Shown here: one piece after another, positions 50,249 through 57,065 of the stretch
Position numbering within the stretch: position 1 is the first letter of the stretch
How the letters are laid out: every line of letters begins with the position of its first letter
Assembly (NCBI GenBank): GCA_900766045.1
Contig: CAAFTW010000075.1
Location: 1-57,065, forward strand
DNA length: 57,065 nucleotides
Direction of reading: 5' to 3'
Origin: Clostridia bacterium
Lineage (GTDB): Bacteria; Bacillota; Clostridia; Peptostreptococcales; Anaerovoracaceae
Translations under genes and position numbers: made by a program
The notes under the pieces: model-generated
Seen by the model: only the letters and a program-made list of their open reading frames with translations
What the model was told of the DNA's origin: nothing
Database searches by the model: none

Positions 50249-51743
50249 CATCCGGCCTCCTGTCATATCCATCCTGAAGCACCCGGTTATACTGCCGGAC
50301 GAACCAGTGTACAATTCCGGAAGTATCGTCGTTATGCCGTCCGTGCAGGCCTTTTCCGACTACCCTGGCGCCGCTTCCGATATGAGAAATCATCTCCTGA
50401 TAGGCCGTCTTATCGTAGTCATCCTCCAGCATGTAGGCGGCGATAAAGGTCCTGCCGGACCAGTCCGTCTGGTCAAACTTCTTCCAGAATCTCTGATTCA
50501 GCTTCTCCGCCGCTTCGTGATCCAGACTCCGGTACTGCTTCCAGAGAACATCCAGAGACGTCGGGAAGCCTCCCGGCCGCTCCAGCCTTTCCGCTTCCGC
50601 CATGTTTCCAAGGCTCATCAGCGGCTTTCCCACAATGATATAGGCCGGCCGGATCATACTGCCGTAGTACAGCGCGCCGAAGGTTCCCATGGAAAGCCCT
50701 GAGAACACCACCTGATTCCGGTTAAACCCAAGCTCATTCATATAGCCCTGCAGCACCGCAGAAAGCTTACTTTCATATTCTTCCGATCCCAGATAGAAGG
50801 CGCCGCCTTCCAGTCTCGACTCACTGACCAGAACAAACGGGCAGCCCATCCTCCGCATCATCCGGTAGCCTTCAAATCCTTCCATCGTCTTATAGCCTGA
50901 GAAATACACACAGAGCGGCGGTTTCAGATCGCCCGGGTCCATATAGGTGAAAATCTCCTCCCGGCTGCTGGTAACGGTCCGCCTGCCTCCCGGAAAGAAG
51001 GCACCTGCGCCCCTTCGGGAATAGCGGTCATGCAGCGCGGAAAGCTTCAGCGTCCCCTCGCCCTTTGCACGCAGCGATGCAAACACCGGCCCGTCCTGCA
51101 TCTGATTGTCAATCGTCACCTGATCCTGAAGCTGCGCTTCACTGAAGGTCCATACCTTCTGCACAGAAGACACGCTTCCGCCCAGAAACAGCACGATCTC
51201 CAGCTCAATCTCAACGGAATCATCCTTCTCATATTCCAGCCAGAAATCGATCGCCTGCCCCTTTTCCACAGGAATATTTCCCCGCCAGTATGCAGCCTGC
51301 TTCATTTCAGCGCCGAAATTCCCCTCAAGCACCACTTCCGTGAATCCATGCCATGTCACATGCCCCTGGAAACCCGACGCAATCGCAAGCATGTGCGGAT
51401 CGAACTTCTCACCATAGGGCCTTCCATAATAGTTTCTCAGCCCGTCCTTCAGGAACTTCTGAAGGTCCTCCCGCGCCATCATCTGCCCGCAGCGGCTCTT
51501 CATCATCTTTTCCATGACCTTCGACAAAACAAGCCCATCAAGGAGAAACAGGCTGTGCGCCCGCACAATCCTGCTCAGTATCTCCGCCTCTTCATCACTC
51601 AGCGGGCGGTCCACGATGGCCGCATCGTATTCCGGATCATCCATGTTCAGGTCTGGCTCATAATTCCATTCTGCTCCCTCACAGATTTTATACTGGCTGG
51701 AAAAATCCTTATCTCCCAGCTGCAGAACCCTGATGCTCAACAT
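50232..51743 (-). CDS. asp2: Accessory Sec protein Asp2 (acetyltransferase-like)
   Basis: A 503-aa Asp2: carbohydrate-binding-like N-terminal half and an alpha/beta hydrolase C-terminal half with nucleophile S351 in VVFSGLSMGTFGALYYG, acidic AYMLEDDYDKT and His in GKGLHGRHND. In Streptococcus gordonii Asp2 acetylates GlcNAc on the adhesin; the intact triad elements suggest the same here. GGAGGTGAT precedes the ATG; overlap with asp1 is 35 nt. Confidence 0.9.
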   Translation of the reverse strand: MLSIRVLQLGDKDFSSQYKICEGAEWNYEPDLNMDDPEYDAAIVDRPLSDEEAEILSRIVRAHSLFLLDGLVLSKVMEKMMKSRCGQMMAREDLQKFLKDGLRNYYGRPYGEKFDPHMLAIASGFQGHVTWHGFTEVVLEGNFGAEMKQAAYWRGNIPVEKGQAIDFWLEYEKDDSVEIELEIVLFLGGSVSSVQKVWTFSEAQLQDQVTIDNQMQDGPVFASLRAKGEGTLKLSALHDRYSRRGAGAFFPGGRRTVTSSREEIFTYMDPGDLKPPLCVYFSGYKTMEGFEGYRMMRRMGCPFVLVSESRLEGGAFYLGSEEYESKLSAVLQGYMNELGFNRNQVVFSGLSMGTFGALYYGSMIRPAYIIVGKPLMSLGNMAEAERLERPGGFPTSLDVLWKQYRSLDHEAAEKLNQRFWKKFDQTDWSGRTFIAAYMLEDDYDKTAYQEMISHIGSGARVVGKGLHGRHNDDTSGIVHWFVRQYNRVLQDGYDRRPDDGKSR

Positions 51744-53328
51744 CGTGAATCACCTCCCTCCAGGCATCGACAAGCTTTCTGGTACTGAAACGGCTTCCAA
51801 TATCATACGACGCAATCTGCGCCTGATTCCAGTTTGTAATATTCTTCAAATAGTAATCCAGGCTGTCCAGCAGTTCACTGACATCGGAAACAACCCTGCA
51901 GTTTTTTCCATCCACGGCGTAATCAGATTCCGTAGAAGTGATCTGCGGGATTCCCATACTCATGGCAGAAATCTGCAGGAACTGGTCCGGAAGCGCCTGA
52001 ACGTCCACGACGACTCTCTGCTCCCGCAGCGTTCTGCTGACCGCCATTTCATCGACACACTGCGCAACAGAGAAAATCTGCTCTGCCCGATCATTTTCAT
52101 CGACCATACTCTCCGATCGGCCCGTACCTTCATGCGCGAGCTCCGGGTTCATCCCGGCCTGCTGCAGAGCTAGCTGTACCCTGTGAAGAAGCCTGCCCCC
52201 TTCGTTATAGCTGGCCGAGCGGGTAAACAGGCAGACCCTTGCGCGTTTGTTTTTTGACAAAATATACTGAGCAAGGGAAACCGCAATTGCGGAAAACAGT
52301 TCATCCGAAATCTGGTCGACGGCCAGAAGAATGTTCTGCACCCTGAGCTGATTGCTGATTCCAAAGTCCACGCGGGAATCATAGGGAGTAATGACCTTCA
52401 CCGGAGTCTTACAGCCATCCGCATGCTCCGCAACGATCTTCGCTGTCGATGTTTTATCAGCGACGACATACGATGCGCTGCGCATGAGCTGAAGCATAGT
52501 ATTCCAGTTTCCTTCTTCAGAAAATCTGCGGCTGAAAAAAGAAAGTATGAGTTTCCTGCCTTCCAGTGCCCGGCCCAGCACCTCCGTATGCAGCGGATGC
52601 ATGGCTGCAATGAAGACATCTTCGCTGCTGTTTTCTTTTAGGCAGCTTTCAAAAACCTCTGTGATCATTTCTTCTATGCTGCTGTAAACCTGCTGTTTAT
52701 ATGGCATCTGTTGTTTCTGTCCGTGATCATCCTGAAGAAACCAGGCGCTTTCCGGATTGATCAGAACGTGCCCGTCATCCAGATATCTCGCGAATTTCCA
52801 GATTCCCTCTTCATTAAAAAACTGTTCCAGATATGGTGCGCCGTTCCGGTAAAGAACTCTGCAGGAAACAAAACCCCGGTCATCGTAGAGATTTCTGCTT
52901 GCGATGAGATTTTTCTCAAACATATCTACCCGGAACATATTTCCATCTTCCGCAAACTCAATCTGGGCATATTTCTGCCCTTTTCTCTGGGCGATGACAG
53001 CAAAAGGGGAATAAATAAACTCCACATCCTCCGGCCAGGTCAGATCATGGAAGGAAAAGACATCCATATTCTGCGTCCGGATTCCCTGCATGGCATCAAA
53101 ACAGGACCAGTAAGGCGCGTGGTAAATGCCCTGGCGGTGGAGAAAATGACGGAAATTGGGAGAAAATCCCAGTATTATTATTTTAAACGGAGCTGTCTGG
53201 TTCCTAGAAAAGAGCTGAATCTGCTTGACGGTATCATCAAATTCGGAAACGGTTCTGGGTCTGTACCAGACCGGTTCGTGTTCTTTCCATGTTCCGTTCT
53301 GATACCAGGCCGGAATAAAATACAGCAT
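51709..53328 (-). CDS. asp1: Accessory Sec protein Asp1
   Basis: A ~539-aa protein assigned as Asp1 by locus order and by the opening MLYFIPAWYQNGTWKEHEPVWYR. Asp1 has a GT-B-like fold without glycosyltransferase activity and binds Asp2, Asp3 and SecA2. The ATG at 53328 follows AAGGAG by six bases; the frame extends 12 codons further upstream without support. It overlaps asp2. Confidence 0.85.
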   Translation of the reverse strand: MLYFIPAWYQNGTWKEHEPVWYRPRTVSEFDDTVKQIQLFSRNQTAPFKIIILGFSPNFRHFLHRQGIYHAPYWSCFDAMQGIRTQNMDVFSFHDLTWPEDVEFIYSPFAVIAQRKGQKYAQIEFAEDGNMFRVDMFEKNLIASRNLYDDRGFVSCRVLYRNGAPYLEQFFNEEGIWKFARYLDDGHVLINPESAWFLQDDHGQKQQMPYKQQVYSSIEEMITEVFESCLKENSSEDVFIAAMHPLHTEVLGRALEGRKLILSFFSRRFSEEGNWNTMLQLMRSASYVVADKTSTAKIVAEHADGCKTPVKVITPYDSRVDFGISNQLRVQNILLAVDQISDELFSAIAVSLAQYILSKNKRARVCLFTRSASYNEGGRLLHRVQLALQQAGMNPELAHEGTGRSESMVDENDRAEQIFSVAQCVDEMAVSRTLREQRVVVDVQALPDQFLQISAMSMGIPQITSTESDYAVDGKNCRVVSDVSELLDSLDYYLKNITNWNQAQIASYDIGSRFSTRKLVDAWREVIHDVEHQGSAAGR

Positions 53329-53436
53329 GATGGACTCCTTTTCTTTCTTAATGACGGTCCGCAAAGTTTAAGCACGCGGTTTCCGGAGGAAGATGGCAGG
53401 AATTTTCTTGCCATGTTCTTTTTGTCCAATCCGATC

Positions 53437-54633
53437 CTAGAGGAAAAAGCTGTAGGCGTCGAATCTGCGGTAGGACTTGATTTCCTGGATCAAGCTGCAG
53501 ATGATACTTACGAGGATCATCGCGGCGGAAGGGATCATGGCCAGCGAGGCCGGAAGCATCCCCCGGCTTGCCGGAACCAGAGACAGTCCCATGCAGAATG
53601 CCTGCAGGATTCCGCTGAAAATGCTGAGTTTCAGGACCAGCTTCACCAGATAAGCGGTTGTTTTCTGCCCGGCGTAGACGCCGATGATGCTGTCGCCGTT
53701 TTTCTGCAGCTGACGCGCGGACTCTCTCGGGTTCAGCATGATGAAGGCAAAGGCGGCAGAAAGCAGAACGATGATGATCAGGTAGACGGCGATGCCTAAG
53801 GGCTTGGTCATGACCATGTTCTGACGCATGTCTGCGAGTGTGCCTGACGACGGAAACAAGTGAGCGAGAATCGCAACAATGTAGCGCGGCACCAGGAATG
53901 CGGCTGTGGCAAACATGACCGGCATGATTCCGGTCGGGTTCAGTTTATAGGCCATGTAATTCTGCTCAGCATGAATGTTATGGACAGAAACGCGCTGAAG
54001 CGGAATCCGGACCATCTTGCTTTCCATCACAATCGTGATGATGACGACGACTGCGCAGACCAGGAAGATCCGCGGGTAGCGGAAGATATGCTGCGAAGAT
54101 GCCGTGGCTGCAAAAGATACAAGGATGTTCAGCAGAATGATCGGCATGGACGCGCCGATGCCGTGCTTCTCGTTTTTCAGGCAGATCAGACAGGTCAGCA
54201 TCGCACCGGCAAATAATTCCAGGGCAGTGAGAATCCAGATCATGCCTGAGTTTCCAGCAGTCTCCAATGCCAGATCGGACGCCTGTGCGATGGCCATGCC
54301 GGCCGCAAATAAGGCCGTGACGATGATCATCCAGCGGTCCATCTTCTGCTTGGAAATTCTCGCTCGGGAACTGACGCTCCGGAGTGCGGATACGATCTGC
54401 ACCAGAAGGGAGGCGTTGATGTAAGGCAGGACACCCAGGGCCATCAGTGAGGTCTGATACCGGTCTCCACTGAACATCATTGCCGCCATTTCCCGCGTGC
54501 TGGCCATGCCCTGCGTGTTTCCGCCCGCGCCGGCTCCAAAAAGCGGCACACATCTTCCCAGAAGATATACGGCCAGCATTACGAACGTGAAAATAATTCG
54601 ATTACGCAGTTCATGTGTCTGTGTTCCTTTCAT
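53437..54633 (-). CDS. secY2: Accessory Sec translocase channel SecY2
   Basis: A 398-aa polytopic protein with about ten membrane helices: FVMLAVYLLGRCVPLFG, LMALGVLPYINASLLVQIVSAL and PLGIAVYLIIIVLLSAAFAFIMLNPRESARQLQKNG are SecY-family features. It is the dedicated channel for the serine-rich adhesin. AAAGGA lies ten bases before the ATG. First gene after the adhesin in the locus. Confidence 0.9.
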   Translation of the reverse strand: MKGTQTHELRNRIIFTFVMLAVYLLGRCVPLFGAGAGGNTQGMASTREMAAMMFSGDRYQTSLMALGVLPYINASLLVQIVSALRSVSSRARISKQKMDRWMIIVTALFAAGMAIAQASDLALETAGNSGMIWILTALELFAGAMLTCLICLKNEKHGIGASMPIILLNILVSFAATASSQHIFRYPRIFLVCAVVVIITIVMESKMVRIPLQRVSVHNIHAEQNYMAYKLNPTGIMPVMFATAAFLVPRYIVAILAHLFPSSGTLADMRQNMVMTKPLGIAVYLIIIVLLSAAFAFIMLNPRESARQLQKNGDSIIGVYAGQKTTAYLVKLVLKLSIFSGILQAFCMGLSLVPASRGMLPASLAMIPSAAMILVSIICSLIQEIKSYRRFDAYSFFL

Positions 54634-54696
54634 GCGGAGAAAATCCTTTCTAGCGCCAAATATCGTAAATATTCTTTCTGCGTGATTGCGTCTGAT

Positions 54697-54722
54697 GGCC
54701 GGCTCTCCGAAGAAAGCCGGCC
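54697..54722 (-). terminator. Hairpin between the adhesin gene and secY2
   Basis: GGCCGGCT (54697-54704) and AGCCGGCC (54715-54722) are perfect arms without a U-run. Placed 40 nt after the adhesin stop, it may reduce read-through so that the adhesin is made in excess of its export machinery, or stabilise the adhesin transcript. Confidence 0.5.
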
Positions 54723-54762
54723 GTTATTCAGATCTCATGTTTATTATTATCGGTATTAACGG

Positions 54763-57065
54763 TTATTTTTTCTGTACCTGGAGTGGTACTGCAGCGTTCA
54801 GGGCTTCCAGCTCTGAAGATGAAGCTCCGGAAGTGTTTCCAGCTGAGGAAGCATCCGTCGCTGTCGATGCTGCACTTGCCGCGCCTGCGGCAGTGATGCT
54901 GTTTTCTGTTCCTGCACTGCTGTTGTTGCTGGAAGCCGCGCTTACAGAATCTCCCAGGGATAAGCTGAGACTTGCTGAAATGCTGTTGCTCTGCTCGGTC
55001 TCGGATTCAGATGCCGCCGTGGATGCAGACGCGGATTTGCTCTCGCTGGCCGCTGCACTGGCACTGTCGCTGGAGCTTCCGCGCTGGCTTCTGCTCAGGC
55101 TTTCGCTGGTGCTGGTATGACGGCTTGCATCTTCTGCGGACGCGGATGCCGAAAGGGAGGCCGCGCTTTCGGCCGGAGTGTTCTCCTGACCGGTGTTATC
55201 CTGATCGGCAGTTCCTGCAGCGGCTGCGGCGGTATTGGCAGTGGCTGCTGCATTCGCTGTGGCAGCGGTGCCCGCCGCTCCGCCGGCATTTCCGTTGTTG
55301 GTTCCTGCCGGAACGGTGTTCAGCTGAACTGGCGTTTCCGAAGCAGATGCGCTGCTACTTGCTGATGCGGATTCACTGCTGCTCAGGCTTGTGCTCTTCT
55401 CTGCGTCCGATGCAGAATTGCTTTCACTCGCTGAAGTAAATGCGCTTGCCGATGCAGACTGTGAACCACTGTCGCTTACAGAAGCGCTGACGGATTCTGA
55501 GCTGCTTAAGCTGTCGGATGTGCTGGCACTGGCGGAAACGGATCCTGCTGCACTGCTGCTTGCAGATGTTGAGCCGCTTATGCTTGCACTCGTGAATGTC
55601 GACGCACTCTGTGATTCAGAAACGCTCGTACTTGTGTAATCTGACTCACTGGTGCTCTCGCTCTCAACGATTGACGTACTCTCAGACTCTGATTCTGATG
55701 TGGAAGCACTCTCACTCTCGGATTCTGATTCACTTTCAGACTCACTGTCAGATTCAGATTCGCTCTCCGAGGTGCTGGTTCTTTCGCTTTCCGACTCTGA
55801 TTCGCTTTCAGACTCTGATGCGGACTCACTCTCGCTTGCGGAAGTGCTTTCGCTTTCGGACTCAGATGCACTTTCACTCTCTGAGTTGCTCTCAGATTCC
55901 GATTCAGACTCACTTGTACTCTCTGATTCACTCGTGGATTCGGATTCACTTGTGCTTTCTGATTCAGAAGTCGACTCACTCTCACTCGTTGACTCAGATT
56001 CACTGCTACTCTCTGAATCTGATGTGGATTCAGACTCAGATTCTGATTCAGATTCCGATTCACTTTCTGAAGTTGAAGCGCTCTCTGACTCGGACTCACT
56101 TTCGCTTGTGGATTCCGATTCGCTCTCTGAGCTGCTGGTGCTTTCGCTTTCAGACTCTGATGCACTTTCTGAATCAGACTCACTTGTACTCTCTGATTCA
56201 CTCGTGGATTCGGATTCACTTGTACTTTCTGATTCAGAAGTCGACTCACTCTCACTCGTTGACTCAGATTCACTGGTACTCTCCGATTCTGAGGTTGATG
56301 CACTCTCAGCTTCTGATTCAGACTCGGACTCACTTTCGCTTATGGATTCCGATTCGCTGCTGCTCTCCGACTCAGATGTTGACTCACTCTCTGATGTGCT
56401 TACACTTTCAGACCCAGATTCTGATTCACTTTCACTCTCAGACTCTGAGCTGCTCTCACTTTCGGACTCAGATACACTCTCTGAGCTGCTGGTGCTTTCG
56501 CTTTCAGACTCTGATGCACTTTCTGATTCAGACTCTGATTCTGATTCACTTTCACTCTCAGACTCGCTGATGCTCTCTGACTCTGAGATAGACTCGCTCT
56601 CACTCGTGGATTCGGATTCACTTGTGCTTTCTGATTCAGAAGTCGACTCACTCTCGCTCGTTGACTCAGATTCACTGGTACTCTCCGACTCTGAGGTCGA
56701 TTCACTTTCGGACTCAGATTCGGACTCACTCTCGCTTGCGGAAGTGCTTTCACTTTCTGATTCGCTCTCAGAGGTTGAAGTACTTTCGCTTTCCGACTCT
56801 AATTCGCTGGTGCTCTCGCTCTCAACGATTGACGTACTCTCGGATTCTGATTCACTCTCAGACTCACTGTCAGATTCAGATTCGCTCTCCGAGGTGCTCT
56901 CTCTTTCACTTTCCGACTCGGACTCAGAAGTAGATTCACTCTCTGAAGTTGACTCACTTTCAGAGGTTGAAGTGCTCTCCGATTCGGATTCGCTCTCCGA
57001 GGTGCTTACGCTTTCAGACTCAGACTCGGAAGTTGATACGCTCTCTGATTCCGAATCACTTTCTG
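54763..57065 (-). CDS. Serine-rich repeat adhesin (accessory Sec substrate), C-terminal part
   Basis: The window holds only the C-terminal ~767 residues; the N-terminus lies beyond base 57065. From the right edge to about 55500 it is almost pure Ser-Glu-Ser-Thr repeats (SESESTSES), then an Ala/Ser/Thr-rich tail with GDNTGQ-like stretches, ending ELEALNAAVPLQVQKK. It is the expected glycosylated substrate of GtfA/GtfB and SecA2/SecY2. No LPxTG, hydrophobic segment or basic tail for sortase anchoring is seen at the C-terminus, unlike classical family members. The plus-strand and other minus-strand long frames here are out-of-frame translations of the repeats. Confidence 0.9.
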   Translation of the reverse strand, partial: ESDSESESVSTSESESESVSTSESESESESTSTSESESTSESESTSESESESERESTSESESESDSESESESESESTSIVESESTSELESESESTSTSESESESESTSASESESESESESESTSESESTSESESTSESESTSESESTSESESTSESESISESESISESESESESESESESESASESESESTSSSESVSESESESSSESESESESESGSESVSTSESESTSESESSSESESISESESESESEAESASTSESESTSESESTSESESTSESESTSESESTSESESTSESDSESASESESESTSSSESESESTSESESESESASTSESESESESESESESTSDSESSSESESTSESESTSESESTSESESTSESESTSESESESESNSESESASESESESTSASESESASESESESESESERTSTSESESESDSESESESESESESASTSESESESTSIVESESTSESDYTSTSVSESQSASTFTSASISGSTSASSSAAGSVSASASTSDSLSSSESVSASVSDSGSQSASASAFTSASESNSASDAEKSTSLSSSESASASSSASASETPVQLNTVPAGTNNGNAGGAAGTAATANAAATANTAAAAAGTADQDNTGQENTPAESAASLSASASAEDASRHTSTSESLSRSQRGSSSDSASAAASESKSASASTAASESETEQSNSISASLSLSLGDSVSAASSNNSSAGTENSITAAGAASAASTATDASSAGNTSGASSSELEALNAAVPLQVQKK
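55600..57065. repeat. Serine-rich codon repeats with higher-order duplications
   Basis: Beyond the basic 6-bp Ser-Glu/Ser-Thr codon periodicity, longer blocks recur: a ~90-bp block at about 55909, 56188 and 56592, and a block containing CTCTCAACGATTGACGTACT at about 55660 and 56815, followed in both places by CAGACTCACTGTCAGATT (about 55736 and 56850). This suggests recombination between kilobase-scale modules. Confidence 0.75.

Noticed and set aside
55578..56570. Long frames on both strands with LNQKVQVN- and HSHSQTLS-like repeats.
   Set aside because: They are out-of-frame readings of the serine-rich repeat codons; the in-frame minus-strand reading is Ser/Glu/Thr repeats continuous to the stop at 54763.
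1..57065. tRNA or rRNA genes, insertion sequences, integrases.
   Set aside because: No tRNA cloverleaf, rRNA-like sequence or transposase/integrase protein was recognised anywhere in the window.

Overview
The window looks like a chromosomal segment of an anaerobic, low-oxygen-lifestyle Bacillota, most likely a gut- or mouth-type Clostridia. This rests on strong AGGAGG-type ribosome binding sites, ferredoxin-dependent 2-oxoacid oxidoreductase, the N-acetyl branch of lysine synthesis (DapH/PatA/N-acetyl-DAP deacetylase), YitT, PucR and PrsW families, and a Gram-positive accessory Sec locus. G+C appears close to one half by eye. No rRNA, tRNA, CRISPR array or insertion sequence was seen. I cannot name the species.

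Region by region. 1-1006: intergenic, with a ~52-bp-period array of CCCGA hairpins and a GTATAC-A-GTATAC palindrome. 1007-12940 (minus strand): a complete sulfate-to-homocysteine assimilation block in two operons. The first encodes a CHR-family permease (probably the sulfate importer), a compact AprA/AprB APS reductase and the CysD/CysN ATP sulfurylase. The second encodes O-acetylhomoserine sulfhydrylase, a ThiS-like sulfur carrier, a ThiF/MoeB-like adenylyltransferase, a JAMM protease, a small siroheme sulfite reductase and a TusA-like protein. A LysR regulator sits upstream. 12941-14373: repeat-rich non-coding DNA with ~30-bp tandem repeats in two blocks separated by a duplicated ~150-bp segment. 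14374-16819: PrsW protease and an OFA-type MFS carrier.

17192-21962 (minus): ATPase, ferredoxin, alpha, beta and gamma subunits of a 2-oxoacid:ferredoxin oxidoreductase, then an acyl-CoA:acetate CoA-transferase, forming a keto-acid to organic-acid fermentation operon. 22180-23726 (plus): YheO-like and LysR regulators. 23977-28399 (plus): an unrecognised, strongly codon-biased cluster of a membrane protein, an iron-sulfur-flavoprotein-like reductase with a Cys4 C-terminal motif, a two-half EthD-like protein, a DUF1097-like membrane protein and an LVIVD beta-propeller. It is my best candidate for an undescribed pathway. 28992-32670 (minus): lysine/DAP genes plus sfsA. 32918-37299: YitT, a PucR regulator divergent from a class III aminotransferase, then MscL with a previously hidden 44-aa small membrane protein coupled to it. 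37382-44334 (minus): EAL phosphodiesterase with degenerate GGDEF, alpha/beta hydrolase, S15 X-Pro dipeptidyl-peptidase, lactate/malate-type dehydrogenase and D-aminoacyl-tRNA deacylase.

44380-57065 (minus): a full accessory Sec locus (secY2-asp1-asp2-asp3-secA2-gtfA-gtfB) preceded by its substrate, a serine-rich repeat adhesin whose N-terminus lies beyond the window. GtfA/GtfB would glycosylate the Ser-rich repeats, Asp1-3 (Asp2 with an intact Ser nucleophile motif) would modify and chaperone it, and SecA2/SecY2 would export it. The adhesin lacks an LPxTG anchor in the part visible here.

A recurring feature is start/stop overlap of the form TAATG at six gene junctions, indicating extensive translational coupling.
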